Source of the DNA: an uncultured Eubacterium sp. | GTDB lineage: Bacteria > Bacillota > Clostridia > Lachnospirales > Lachnospiraceae | DNA length: 55,793 nucleotides | Direction of reading: 5' to 3' | Assembly (NCBI GenBank): GCA_900550135.1 | Contig: URQO01000006.1 | Coordinates: forward strand, 1-55,793 | Shown: positions 24,730 to 33,838 of the stretch, in pieces | How positions within the stretch are numbered: position 1 is the stretch's first letter | Layout: each line of letters opens with the position of its first letter | The notes under the pieces: model-generated | The model's database searches: none | The model's input: the letters and a program-made list of their open reading frames with translations, nothing else | Told to the model about the DNA's origin: nothing | Position numbers and translations under genes: made by a program

Positions 24730-27700
24730 CTATCTTGTTGCTGCGTAAAACGCTTCTATCTGTGCCTGTTCAGGGTCCAATCCTTTTTCTTCCATTTTTG
24801 CTATTGTTTCAAGCATCTTCTTGTAGTCATAAGGAATAATTTTCTTAAACTTAGGAAGATATTGCTCAAAGTTTTCTAATATTTCTTTACCCTTAACAGA
24901 ATTTGTATATCTTACATGGTCTTCAATCATGCCTTTAAGTTCTAATACATCATACTTGTTTGACAACTCTTCAGTTGAAACTAAGGATTTATTAGTCTTT
25001 CTATAAAGGTCGTTATTTTCATCAAGAACATAAGCTACACCACCGCTCATACCTGCTGCAAAGTTTTTACCAACCTTACCAATAACTACCACACGACCGC
25101 CTGTCATGTATTCACAACCATGATCTCCAACACCTTCAACTACAGTAGTTGCACCTGAGTTTCTTACACAGAATCTTTCACCTGCAACACCATTGATATA
25201 TGCTTTACCACTTGTTGCACCATAAAAAGCAACGTTACCGATAATAATATTTTCATCCTGTTTAAATGTGGATTCCTTTGGTGGTTTTACAATAATCTTT
25301 CCACCTGACAGACCTTTTCCTAAATAGTCATTGCTGTCACCTGTAAGTTCCATTGTCATACCATTTGGAATAAATGCTCCAAAACTCTGACCACCTGCAC
25401 CATAGCATTTTACAGTGTACATATCATCATCTAATGTGTCATTATATCTCTTTGTAATTTCAGAACCAAATATTGTTCCTAATGATCTGTCAATGTTAGT
25501 TACATTAACTTCAACTGATGCTGCTTTCTTTTCATCTAAGGCTTTCTTCATCTTTGGTAAAAGAACTGTCATGTCTTTTGTCTTTTCAAGTTCAAAATCA
25601 TATACATTTTTATGTGTATAATCAACTCTTTCCTTTGCAAAGTCTGTGCTAAGGATTTTGCCTAAATCAACTTCTGACGCTTTCTTAAGGTCTACACCTT
25701 CTTTTACTTTCAATAAATCAGCTCTGCCAATCAGTTCATCTAAAGTTCTAACACCAAGTTTTGCCATGTATTCACGAAGTTCTTCTGCAATAAATCTCAT
25801 AAAGTTTACTACATATTCAGGCTTGCCCTTAAATCTCTTACGAAGTTCAGGGTTCTGTGTGGCAACACCTACAGGACATGTATCTAAATTACAAACTCTC
25901 ATCATTACACAACCCATAGTTACAAGTGGTGCTGTTGCAAATCCGTATTCTTCTGCACCAAGCATAGCTGCAATGGCTACGTCTCTACCACTCATCAACT
26001 TACCGTCAGTCTCTACAACCACTTTGTTTCTAAGTCCGTTGGCAATCAATGTCTGATGTGCTTCTGCAAGTCCTAATTCCCAAGGAAGTCCTGCATTGTA
26101 AATTGAATTTTCAGGAGCTGCACCTGTACCACCATCGAAACCTGATACTAAAATAACCTGTGCTCCTGCCTTTGCAACACCTGCTGCTACTGTACCAACA
26201 CCTGCTTCTGATACCAGCTTAACTGAAATTCTGGCATCTCTGTTTGAGTTTTTTAAATCGTAAATAAGTTGTGCCAAATCTTCAATTGAGTAAATATCAT
26301 GATGTGGTGGTGGTGAAATAAGACTTACACCCGGTGTTGAGTATCTTGTTTTTGCAATCCAAGGATAAACTTTTTTACCTGGTAAATGTCCACCTTCACC
26401 AGGTTTTGCACCCTGTGCCATCTTAATCTGTATTTCTTCTGCACTTACAAGATATCTTGATGTAACACCAAAACGTCCTGATGCAACCTGCTTAATTTTT
26501 GAACATTTGTTAAGTCCATCTTCTCCTATTGTAAGACGTTCAATTGTTTCTCCACCTTCACCTGAGTTTGAACGGCCTCCAATCATATTCATGGCAATTG
26601 CCATTGTCTCATGTGCTTCCTGAGAAATTGAGCCATATGACATAGCCCCTGTTTTAAATCTCTTCATAATTGATTCAGCACTTTCTACTTCATCAATAGA
26701 GATTCCACCATTTTCAGGATAATCAAAATCCATAAGTCCACGTAAATGGAATGGTGCCATTTCTTCATCTATCATATGAGTATACTGTTTAAACATCTGA
26801 TAGTTATTTGTCCATGTTGCCTGCTGCAATGTATGAATAGTTGCAGGATTGTACTTGTGTTCTTCCTTGCCACTTCTAAGTTTGTGTTCACCATTACTTT
26901 CCAAAGTCAAATCAATATCAAGTCCCAATGGATCAAATGCCTTAGAATGAAGTTCCTCTACTCCATCCTCAATATCTTTCATTGTAATACCTTCCACACG
27001 ACTAACTGTACCTGTGAAATATTTATCTATAACTTCTTTACTGATACCAATTGCTTCAAATATCTGTGAGCCCTGATATGACTGAATTGTTGAAATACCC
27101 ATCTTTGATGCGATTTTTACGATACCACCTAAAATAGCATTATTATAATCATCAATTGCTGCGTATGGGTCTTTTTGAATCATATCTTCCTCAACCATCT
27201 GCTTGATTGTTTCATGAGCAAGATATGGGTTAATTGCACTGGCACCATATCCAAGTAATGTTGCAAAATGATGTACTTCTCTTGGTTCACCACTTTCCAA
27301 TATAAGTGATAATGTTGTTCTCTTTTTAGTTTTTACCAGATACTGATGAACTGCTGACACTGCAAGTAATGATGGAATCTGTACATGGTACTCATCTACT
27401 CCTCTGTCTGAAAGAATAATAATGTTTGCTCCATCTTTATATGCCTTATCTACATCCACAAATACCTGCTCAATAGCCTTTTCAATATTGATACCTTTGT
27501 AATATACAATAGGAACAACTGCTGATTTAAAGCCCGGCTTATTGATATTTTTAAGTTTCAAAATGTCCGTATTTGTAAGAATAGGATGTTTTATTTTTAA
27601 TACCTTACAGTTTTCAGGCTGTTCTTCCAAAATATTTCCGTCTTTACCTATATATACTGATGTTGAAGTAACGATTTCCTCTCTTATGGCATCAATAGGT

Positions 27701-29277
27701 GGGTTTGTAACCTGTGCAAACAACTGCTTAAAATAGTTGAATAATGGATGTGTACGTTCACTTAATACTGCCAGTGGTGTATCTTTACCCATTGCCTTTG
27801 TTGCTTCTATTCCGTTATTTGCCATTGGAATAATTCTCTTTAAATCTTCGAAAGTATATCCAAAGTTTTTCTGCAGTCTCTGGCGTTCTTCTTTTGTATA
27901 TGTTTCAATTTTTATATTTGGAATATTTATGTCTTTTAAATAAACCAAATTATTGTTTAACCATTCACCGTAAGGTTTTCTTGCTGCATAGCTTTCTTTT
28001 AATTCGTCATCGTCAATTAATTTTCCATTAACAGTATCAACTAATAACATACGTCCCGGACGTAAACGTTCTTTTGCTACAATGTTTTCTGCCGGAATAT
28101 CAAGAACACCTACTTCTGATGACAAAATTAACTGGTCATCATTTGTAATATAATATCTTGATGGTCTAAGTCCGTTTCTGTCAAGAATGGCACCCATATA
28201 ATCACCGTCTGAGAAAAGGATTGATGCAGGTCCGTCCCAAGGTTCCATCATTGTTGCATAATACTGATAGAAGTCTCTCTTTGACTGGCTCATTGTGTTA
28301 TTCTTTTCCCAAGGTTCAGGAATACACATCATAACTGCCAATGGAAGCTCAACACCGTTCATTACCAAAAATTCCAGTGTGTTGTCAAGCATAGCTGAGT
28401 CTGAACCGTTTGTATCTACAACAGGCATAACTTTCTGAAGAGAATTCTGCATATATTCACTACTCATTGACTCTTCTCTTGCAAGCATATTGTCTGCGTT
28501 TCCTCTTATTGTATTAATTTCACCATTATGTACAATAAATCTGTTTGGATGAGCTCTTCTCCAACTTGGCTGTGTATTTGTTGAGAATCTTGAATGTACT
28601 AATGCTATTGCTGATTCATAATTTTTGTCCATTAAATCTGCAAAGAAAGGACCTAACTGATTTACCAAAAACATACCTTTATATACGATTGTTCTGCTGG
28701 ACATTGATACTGTGTAAGTTCCTGCATTACTGTGTGAAAATACACGTCTTACGATGTAAAGTTTTCTGTCAAAAGGAAGTCCTTTTTCTACATCTTCAGG
28801 CTTTTTAATAAAGCACTGCATAATTTTTGGCATACATTCCAATGCTTTAGAACCAAGTACTTCAGGATGAACAGGTACTTCTCTCCAACCTAAAAACTCT
28901 AAGCCTTCTTTTTCTGTAATGATTTCAAGCATCTTCATTTCACGATGACGTTTCAAATCGTCCTGTGACATAAAAAACATACCCACACCATATTCTCTTT
29001 CATCACCAATCTCAATACCTAACTGTTTGGTAACTTTTTTAAAGAACTTGTGTGAAATCTGAAGCATGATTCCTACGCCGTCACCGGTTTTTCCTTCTGC
29101 ATCTTTACCTGCACGATGCTCAAGGTTTTCAACAATTTTCAATGCATTTTCAACAGTTGCATGACTTTTCTTTCCTTTAATGTTTACAACTGCTCCAATA
29201 CCACAGTTGTCGTGTTCAAAGCGTGAATCATACAATCCATTTTCTTCTGCTTCTTTAAATAGTACATTCTGATCCAT
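24730..29277 (-). CDS. gltB: glutamate synthase large subunit
   Basis: The 1515-residue enzyme makes two glutamates from glutamine and 2-oxoglutarate. A short propeptide is removed to expose Cys25 (HDNCGIGAVVNIKG), the class II amidotransferase nucleophile. The amidotransferase domain runs to about 420, then come a central FMN-like domain and the synthase barrel. The [3Fe-4S] site is CVMMRVCNLDTCPVGVATQ, and the C-terminal domain is the GXGXG beta-helix (YGAGGQSFGAFIPNG, SGGKIIVKP, SGGVAYVLDE). Length and order match bacterial GltB. A folded leader RNA and a clear promoter lie upstream. It is the anabolic nitrogen-assimilation enzyme partner of GltD. Confidence 0.97.
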   Translation of the reverse strand: MDQNVLFKEAEENGLYDSRFEHDNCGIGAVVNIKGKKSHATVENALKIVENLEHRAGKDAEGKTGDGVGIMLQISHKFFKKVTKQLGIEIGDEREYGVGMFFMSQDDLKRHREMKMLEIITEKEGLEFLGWREVPVHPEVLGSKALECMPKIMQCFIKKPEDVEKGLPFDRKLYIVRRVFSHSNAGTYTVSMSSRTIVYKGMFLVNQLGPFFADLMDKNYESAIALVHSRFSTNTQPSWRRAHPNRFIVHNGEINTIRGNADNMLAREESMSSEYMQNSLQKVMPVVDTNGSDSAMLDNTLEFLVMNGVELPLAVMMCIPEPWEKNNTMSQSKRDFYQYYATMMEPWDGPASILFSDGDYMGAILDRNGLRPSRYYITNDDQLILSSEVGVLDIPAENIVAKERLRPGRMLLVDTVNGKLIDDDELKESYAARKPYGEWLNNNLVYLKDINIPNIKIETYTKEERQRLQKNFGYTFEDLKRIIPMANNGIEATKAMGKDTPLAVLSERTHPLFNYFKQLFAQVTNPPIDAIREEIVTSTSVYIGKDGNILEEQPENCKVLKIKHPILTNTDILKLKNINKPGFKSAVVPIVYYKGINIEKAIEQVFVDVDKAYKDGANIIILSDRGVDEYHVQIPSLLAVSAVHQYLVKTKKRTTLSLILESGEPREVHHFATLLGYGASAINPYLAHETIKQMVEEDMIQKDPYAAIDDYNNAILGGIVKIASKMGISTIQSYQGSQIFEAIGISKEVIDKYFTGTVSRVEGITMKDIEDGVEELHSKAFDPLGLDIDLTLESNGEHKLRSGKEEHKYNPATIHTLQQATWTNNYQMFKQYTHMIDEEMAPFHLRGLMDFDYPENGGISIDEVESAESIMKRFKTGAMSYGSISQEAHETMAIAMNMIGGRSNSGEGGETIERLTIGEDGLNKCSKIKQVASGRFGVTSRYLVSAEEIQIKMAQGAKPGEGGHLPGKKVYPWIAKTRYSTPGVSLISPPPHHDIYSIEDLAQLIYDLKNSNRDARISVKLVSEAGVGTVAAGVAKAGAQVILVSGFDGGTGAAPENSIYNAGLPWELGLAEAHQTLIANGLRNKVVVETDGKLMSGRDVAIAAMLGAEEYGFATAPLVTMGCVMMRVCNLDTCPVGVATQNPELRKRFKGKPEYVVNFMRFIAEELREYMAKLGVRTLDELIGRADLLKVKEGVDLKKASEVDLGKILSTDFAKERVDYTHKNVYDFELEKTKDMTVLLPKMKKALDEKKAASVEVNVTNIDRSLGTIFGSEITKRYNDTLDDDMYTVKCYGAGGQSFGAFIPNGMTMELTGDSNDYLGKGLSGGKIIVKPPKESTFKQDENIIIGNVAFYGATSGKAYINGVAGERFCVRNSGATTVVEGVGDHGCEYMTGGRVVVIGKVGKNFAAGMSGGVAYVLDENNDLYRKTNKSLVSTEELSNKYDVLELKGMIEDHVRYTNSVKGKEILENFEQYLPKFKKIIPYDYKKMLETIAKMEEKGLDPEQAQIEAFYAATR

Positions 29278-29375
29278 GATTTTCCTCCTTTATAATTAAT
29301 CAATAATTGATTTAATTAACTTTATCATATTTTTATTAAATAAAAAATATAATTCATTTTAAATTTAATAAAACG

Positions 29376-29440
29376 AAAAGGCACAATGGCATGCCAACCG
29401 GTAAAACTACCGGTTTGTCCTGTACGCCTTTGTACCTTTT
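29376..29440 (-). ncRNA. structured 5' leader of gltB (candidate regulatory RNA)
   Basis: On the minus strand an 11-bp outer stem (AAAAGGTACAA with TTGTGCCTTTT) encloses a 5-bp middle stem (GGCGT with ATGCC) and a perfect 8-bp inner hairpin AACCGGTA-GTTT-TACCGGTT. It lies about 15 bases after the predicted transcription start and about 100 bases before gltB. It is not directly behind rpoD, which has its own terminator. The 3' side is only mildly U-rich, so it could also be an attenuator. No known riboswitch class fits. Confidence 0.6.
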
Positions 29441-29455
29441 TATAATCTACTTAAT

Positions 29456-29484
29456 TTTATAAACTATTTTATATAAAAAATCAA
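29456..29484 (-). promoter_or_regulatory. gltBD promoter
   Basis: TTGATT (29479-29484), a 17-base spacer and TATAAA (29456-29461) on the minus strand. It places the transcription start just before the structured leader. Confidence 0.65.
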
Positions 29485-29588
29485 GCATTATTAAGTTTGA
29501 GTATCACTTTTTTTATTTTTTTAATGTTTGTGTTGTTCCTCACCTGTAAAACTAACCTATTTCTTAACATTATAAACATTTCACTTAC

Positions 29589-29623
29589 AAAACAAAAGGA
29601 CATGTCTAAAAAAACACGCCCTT
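29589..29623 (-). terminator. rpoD terminator
   Basis: AAGGGCGTGT pairs with ACATGTCCTT (two G-U) on the minus strand, eight bases after the rpoD stop, and is followed by TTGTTTTG. Confidence 0.75.
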
Positions 29624-29631
29624 GTTGTTAT

Positions 29632-30900
29632 TTAATTAGCCAAGAAGTCTTTTATTTTCTTACTTCTTACCGGATTTCTTAATTTTCTTAAAGCTTTTGC
29701 TTCAATCTGTCTGATACGCTCTCTTGTAACATTGAAGATTTTTCCTACTTCTTCAAGTGTTCTTGGATGACCGTCTCTTAAACCAAATCTGAGAATGATT
29801 ACTTCTCTTTCTCTGTCTTTTAAGTCTTTCAATAATACATCTATATGTTCACGAAGCATAACTGATTCAATATTTGCTTCCGGAGTAACTGTATTATTGT
29901 CGGCTACAAAATCGCCAAGGTTAGAATCATCTTCTTCACCAATTGGTGTCTCCAATGATGCCGGCTCTCTTGCAATCTGCATAATCTCAAGCACTTTTTC
30001 TTCTGTCATGTCAAGTGCATCTGCCAATTCTTTTGTTGATGGTTCGTAGCCTAACTCAAGTGTAAGCTTTCTTTGCATCTTTGACATTCTGTTAATAGTT
30101 TCAACCATATGAACAGGTACACGGATTGTTCTGGCATGATCTGCCAGTGCTCTTGTAACCGACTGTCTAATCCACCATGTAGCATATGTACTTAACTTAT
30201 AACCTTTTGTGTAGTCAAACTTCTCTACGCCCTTAATAAGACCTAGATTTCCTTCCTGCACCAAGTCAAGAAAACTCATACCACGTCCGGTATATCTTTT
30301 TGCGATACTTACTACCAAACGTAAATTGGCTTCTATCAACTTTTCCTTTGCAATAGGGTCGCCTTCAGTTTTTCTTCTGGCTAACTCTAACTCTTCCTCT
30401 GCTGTCAACAAAGCTACTGTACCGATTTCTTTCAAATACATTCTTACAGGATCTTCTGTTCCCACACCCTCGAGCAAATCAATAGCATCTAATTCTGCTG
30501 TTTCTTCCTTATCATCATCAAAATTCTCGTCTGCGACATCCAGCAAATCCTCTTCGTCTTCGGCTACTGAAGCAATATCTTCGTCTGTAGGCTCTGCGAC
30601 GTCAGTGATTAAATCAACATTAATCTCCACCATCTCTACGCCTTCTTCATTAAGCTCTGCCTCATTTGGTTCATGTTCTTCTTCAATTGTCTCTGTACTA
30701 TTAGAATCCTCAATTTTGTCAGATAATACAATGGCTATACTATGTTCCTGAATTTTTGAGAATAAAGTGGTTTCCTGCTTTGCAGTAAGACTATCCTCTT
30801 TGAAAAATTCCTTAATCTCATTTGTAGTTAACTGACCATCATTTTTTTGACCAATTCCAACTAGTTCTTCAATCTTTAAATTAAAATCTTGTTGTTTCAA
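29632..30900 (-). CDS. rpoD: primary RNA polymerase sigma factor (sigma-70/sigma-A)
   Basis: The 422-residue housekeeping sigma factor. N-terminal region 1.1 is followed by an acidic stretch (about 80-140, many Glu and Asp). Then come region 1.2 (DPVRMYLKEIG), region 2 (RYTGRGMSFLDLVQEGNLGLIKGVEKFDYTKG and YATWWIRQSVTRAL), region 3 (TINRMSKMQRKLTLELGYEP) and region 4 (DREREVIILRFGLRDGHPRTLEEVGKIFNVTRERIRQIEAKALRKLR). Many Firmicutes have dnaG directly upstream of rpoD, which is not the case here. The promoter overlaps the terminator of the upstream gene. Confidence 0.98.
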   Translation of the reverse strand: MKQQDFNLKIEELVGIGQKNDGQLTTNEIKEFFKEDSLTAKQETTLFSKIQEHSIAIVLSDKIEDSNSTETIEEEHEPNEAELNEEGVEMVEINVDLITDVAEPTDEDIASVAEDEEDLLDVADENFDDDKEETAELDAIDLLEGVGTEDPVRMYLKEIGTVALLTAEEELELARRKTEGDPIAKEKLIEANLRLVVSIAKRYTGRGMSFLDLVQEGNLGLIKGVEKFDYTKGYKLSTYATWWIRQSVTRALADHARTIRVPVHMVETINRMSKMQRKLTLELGYEPSTKELADALDMTEEKVLEIMQIAREPASLETPIGEEDDSNLGDFVADNNTVTPEANIESVMLREHIDVLLKDLKDREREVIILRFGLRDGHPRTLEEVGKIFNVTRERIRQIEAKALRKLRNPVRSKKIKDFLAN

Positions 30901-30963
30901 TACAGTATCCTTTCTAAAATCGAAACTTTCGTTTCATTTTAAGTATCTGTCGGTCCAACATAT

Positions 30964-30991
30964 ATTATACACAAAAAATAGCCGGTGTAAA
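30964..30991 (-). promoter_or_regulatory. rpoD promoter
   Basis: TTTACA (30986-30991), 16 bases and TATAAT (30964-30969) on the minus strand. The -35 box sits in the loop and stem of the CDF terminator. Confidence 0.75.
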
Positions 30992-31002
30992 CCGACTATT
31001 TT
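30970..31002 (-). terminator. terminator of the CDF transporter gene
   Basis: AAAATAGTCGGT and ACCGGCTATTTT (one G-U) form a 12-bp stem on the minus strand, followed by TT. The hairpin overlaps the rpoD promoter. Confidence 0.75.
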
Positions 31003-31047
31003 AAAATTTTGCACTTTTTTGTTGAAATAATCACCTTTTTGATACTT

Positions 31048-31944
31048 TTATTGTTTTCGTTTGTGTTTATATCCATATGGATTTACGTGTACAGTACAAT
31101 GTTTTACGTTTTCAAAATTTTTTTCAATATTGTCATGTACCTGCTCAGCAATGTCATGGGCATCTTTTAATATCATGTTGCCATCTACACTTATTTCTAT
31201 TTCAACGTAAATCTTTGTTCCAAACATTCTGGTCTTTATCATGTCCAGTTCTTTCACGCCAGACACTTTTTCAACTTCTTTTTTTAACGCACCAACTGTG
31301 TCATCATCACATGCCTTGTCAACCATTTTATCAACTGATTCCTTTGCAATGTCATATGAAACTTTGATGATAACAACACCAATAACACATCCCATTACAG
31401 GGTCCAATATTTTAAGTCCAAGCATTGCTCCTGCAACACCAATCAAACTGCCAATAGACGATAATGCATCTGATCTGTGATGCCACGCCTCTGCCTTTAA
31501 AGCATCTGAATTTATTCTGTTTGCATTGATTTTCGTATACCAATACATTCCCTCTTTTACAACTATAGAAACAATGGCTGCAATAAGAGCAATCTGTCCC
31601 GGTGTACTAATGGAAGTTCCACTGACTATTTTTTTTATGCCTTCATATATAAGTAAAGCACCTGTTAAAAATAAAATAGCCCCCAGTGCAAGGCTTGCCA
31701 GACATTCCATCCTGTCATGACCGTACTGATGATCATTGTCTTCTTTTTTCTTGGAAATTTTCACGCCAATGATAACTATGATGGAGCCAAACACATCTGA
31801 TAGGGAGTGTACTGCATCTGATAACATTGCCATTGATTTTCCAAATATACCTGCCACAAGTTTCAACAGACTAAGTATTATGTTTAAGATAATACTGACT
31901 GTTGAAACTTTCACTGCAGTTTTTACAATTGTTTTGTCATCCAT
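31048..31944 (-). CDS. cation diffusion facilitator (CDF) family metal transporter
   Basis: The 298-residue protein has six membrane segments and a C-terminal cytoplasmic domain. The signature segment is SKAMAMLSDAVHSLSDVFGSIIVIIGVKISKKKEDNDHQYGHDRMECLA, with the metal-binding Asp/His residues. A second metal-site motif is AEAWHHRSDALSSIGSLIGVAGAMLGLKILDPVMGCVIG. The C-terminus ends in a VEIEISVDGNMILKDAHDIAEQVHDNIEK segment and a His/Lys-rich tail. It exports divalent metal ions, probably Zn, Fe or Mn. It is preceded by a small membrane protein gene that may be in the same transcript. Confidence 0.92.
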   Translation of the reverse strand: MDDKTIVKTAVKVSTVSIILNIILSLLKLVAGIFGKSMAMLSDAVHSLSDVFGSIIVIIGVKISKKKEDNDHQYGHDRMECLASLALGAILFLTGALLIYEGIKKIVSGTSISTPGQIALIAAIVSIVVKEGMYWYTKINANRINSDALKAEAWHHRSDALSSIGSLIGVAGAMLGLKILDPVMGCVIGVVIIKVSYDIAKESVDKMVDKACDDDTVGALKKEVEKVSGVKELDMIKTRMFGTKIYVEIEISVDGNMILKDAHDIAEQVHDNIEKNFENVKHCTVHVNPYGYKHKRKQ

Positions 31945-31961
31945 ATTAATTTAGTCTCCGC

Positions 31962-32354
31962 TTATTGTCCTAAATCTTCCGGTGATACTACCGGTGACCA
32001 TCCGTCATTTTGTCCTTCGTATGCCTCTGATTCAGTTTCCTTATTTTTCTTTTTATTATTTTTGCTACTACTTGCTTTCTTTGTAGTGCCTTCACCTTCA
32101 TATATAGTTACATTGTCAAAATAGTTCGTCTCGCTATCTCCTGTTGTTTCTGTAATGTCTTCCAGTGTTGCATATTCTTTTGTATCATTTGCCTGTTCAT
32201 CTGTTTTTCCATTTGCATCTGCTGTTGTCTGTGTAACTGTTGTTGTTTCATTGTTGTTTTGAGTATTTTTGTTTTTTTCGTGTAACACTACTGCTGCAAT
32301 CACCAATACTGCAATAACAACCACTACTACTGTTCTTACAATCTTTTTGTTCAT
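31962..32354 (-). CDS. small membrane protein of unknown function
   Basis: The 130-residue protein begins with a basic start and one hydrophobic helix (MNKKIVRTVVVVVIAVLVIAAVVL), followed by a low-complexity extracytoplasmic tail rich in Thr, Asn, Glu and Lys. No domain is recognisable. The start is the ATG at 32352-32354 with a perfect AAGGAGGG box; the longer frame to 32420 would start in a non-coding gap. Its stop is 17 bases from the CDF start, so they may be co-transcribed. It is probably a tethered surface protein. Confidence 0.65.
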   Translation of the reverse strand: MNKKIVRTVVVVVIAVLVIAAVVLHEKNKNTQNNNETTTVTQTTADANGKTDEQANDTKEYATLEDITETTGDSETNYFDNVTIYEGEGTTKKASSSKNNKKKNKETESEAYEGQNDGWSPVVSPEDLGQ

Positions 32355-32425
32355 TTTGTTCCCTCCTTGTGTAATATGAAACGCCCCCTCCCTTCGGTCA
32401 GCGGCAAGTGTCAGAAACATTCTAT

Positions 32426-32446
32426 AAAATGAGCTTTGCTCATTTT
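32426..32446. repeat. hairpin at the end of the Cof phosphatase gene
   Basis: AAAATGAGC and GCTCATTTT form a perfect 9-bp stem with a TTT loop, spanning the Cof stop codon (TGA at 32440-32442). It could stabilise or end the transcript, but there is no long T tract. Confidence 0.4.
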
Positions 32447-33252
32447 GTTTCCTTCTCTATATCCTTTATAATTTCATACAATGCATCCTGTCTGTTTGAT
32501 GCTGTTATACGGTCTGCTTTTTCTTTTACACTATCCAAAGCATTTGCTACAGCATAACCAATATCAGAACTTTCAAGCAATGAGAAATCATTTTCATAAT
32601 CTCCTACACCTATAGTTGTATGAATATGTGTGTTTAAATGTTCCTTCATATATTTTACGGCAATTCCCTTACCGCTATTTATACTTTGTATTTCCAATCC
32701 GTTTTTCCAACTTGTATCAAATCTGAACAAATCTCCAAATTTTTCTTTTAAGTCCTTTTGAATCATTTTGGTATCTTCTTCTGATTGAACTGTAACCATT
32801 TTTAGCATCTGATTTGGAAAAATATTTAATGTTTCCTGTATACTTCCATCCCCCGGATTATGTATGGAAGGCTTGTAGCCTGTACTTGCAAATACACCAT
32901 CTTCATTTATGCCATTCACCCATATGTCTTCTATACCATTAAAATGTTCCACCATGTACTCTAAAAGTTTTGTACACTCTTCAGTATTCATATACCACTT
33001 TTCTATTATATGATTAGTTGCTGTATCATATAACAAAGTTCCGTTTAATGAAACTATAGGTGCATTGATTTCTATTTTGTCACTAAAGATATTGACATAA
33101 TCAGGAAATCTTCCAGTGGCTAATGTAAACAGACCACCATTTTCCTGAAAATATTTAATTGCACGGGCATTTTTGTCCGATATTTTTCCTTCTTCATATG
33201 TTAATGTCCCATCGCAGTCTGTGCAAATGAGATATCCTGAGAATTTTCCCAT
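32440..33252 (-). CDS. Cof-type HAD-IIB hydrolase
   Basis: The 270-residue protein is a HAD superfamily IIB phosphatase. Motif I is CTDCDGTLTYEEGKIS, followed by a cap domain, the conserved Lys in the SINSGKGIAVKYM region, and motif III GVGDYENDFSLLESSDIGYAVANA. Relatives dephosphorylate sugar phosphates or nucleotide cofactors. The start has a GGGGAG box. A 34-bp tandem repeat lies 120 bases upstream, and a hairpin overlaps the stop. Confidence 0.9.
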   Translation of the reverse strand: MGKFSGYLICTDCDGTLTYEEGKISDKNARAIKYFQENGGLFTLATGRFPDYVNIFSDKIEINAPIVSLNGTLLYDTATNHIIEKWYMNTEECTKLLEYMVEHFNGIEDIWVNGINEDGVFASTGYKPSIHNPGDGSIQETLNIFPNQMLKMVTVQSEEDTKMIQKDLKEKFGDLFRFDTSWKNGLEIQSINSGKGIAVKYMKEHLNTHIHTTIGVGDYENDFSLLESSDIGYAVANALDSVKEKADRITASNRQDALYEIIKDIEKETK

Positions 33253-33372
33253 TGTTCTCCCCTTTTATTTTATATTCTAATTTTACAATAGTGCATGTTC
33301 ATTTTCAATGAATTAATTCAGATTCGTTATCAAATTTTACATAATAAATTAATTTAAATATATTACCAACCT

Positions 33373-33508
33373 TATATCGTGATTTTATTTCATTCATGAT
33401 TGGCACTATATAGTGATTTTATTTCATTCATGATTGGCACTATATAGTGATTTTATTTCATTAATTACTGGCACTATATCGTGATTTAATTTAATACATG
33501 ATTAACAT
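33373..33508. repeat. four 34-bp tandem repeats with palindromic junctions
   Basis: Four consecutive 34-base units (starting at 33373, 33407, 33441 and 33475) have a TGATTTTATTTCATTC core; the last is the most degenerate. Each internal junction forms the palindrome CACTATATAGTG (33403-33414, 33437-33448, one mismatch at 33471-33482). They lie in the gap between azlD and the Cof phosphatase gene. The spacing is close to three helical turns, so they could be operators or a slipped-strand repeat. Confidence 0.8.
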
Positions 33509-33532
33509 TATCTAAATATATATTTATCACTC

Positions 33533-33838
33533 TTATACAATAATCAGTTCTGTTACAAATACCAATGCACAACTAATCAGTGCAACCTGAAAAAGGCTTC
33601 CACCTTTCCATGCCCAAATAGTTGCTCCTATTAACGCAACAAGCCCTGACCACATACTCTGTGTGGCTGTAAGAATGGCTGGAAATGTCATAACAGCCAA
33701 AGTTACATAAGGAACGTAATATAAGAATGATTTTATATATTTGTTTTTTATTTCTTTTCTAATCAACGTAAGAGGAAGTACTCTTATGGCATATGTTGCA
33801 AGGGACATTGCCAATATGTAAATATATATTTTATCCAT
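33533..33838 (-). CDS. azlD: AzlD family branched-chain amino acid transport protein
   Basis: The 101-residue protein has four hydrophobic segments and the ILAMSLATYAIRVLPLTLI start characteristic of AzlD. With AzlC it forms an exporter of branched-chain amino acids in Firmicutes. The start overlaps azlC by eight bases and has an AGGAGGAGG box inside the azlC coding sequence, so translation is probably coupled. Confidence 0.9.
   Translation of the reverse strand: MDKIYIYILAMSLATYAIRVLPLTLIRKEIKNKYIKSFLYYVPYVTLAVMTFPAILTATQSMWSGLVALIGATIWAWKGGSLFQVALISCALVFVTELIIV

Noticed and set aside
25415..28808. Multiple plus-strand ORFs inside gltB
   Set aside because: They are unsupported shadows of a 1515-residue gene with continuous family similarity and no ribosome sites.
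29376..29440. c-di-GMP-I riboswitch in the gltB leader
   Set aside because: ACAGGACAAACC looks like one conserved strand, but the second helix and GACGCAAAGCC-like strand are missing.
33373..33508. CRISPR array
   Set aside because: The 34-bp units are directly adjacent with no spacers, and no cas genes are near.
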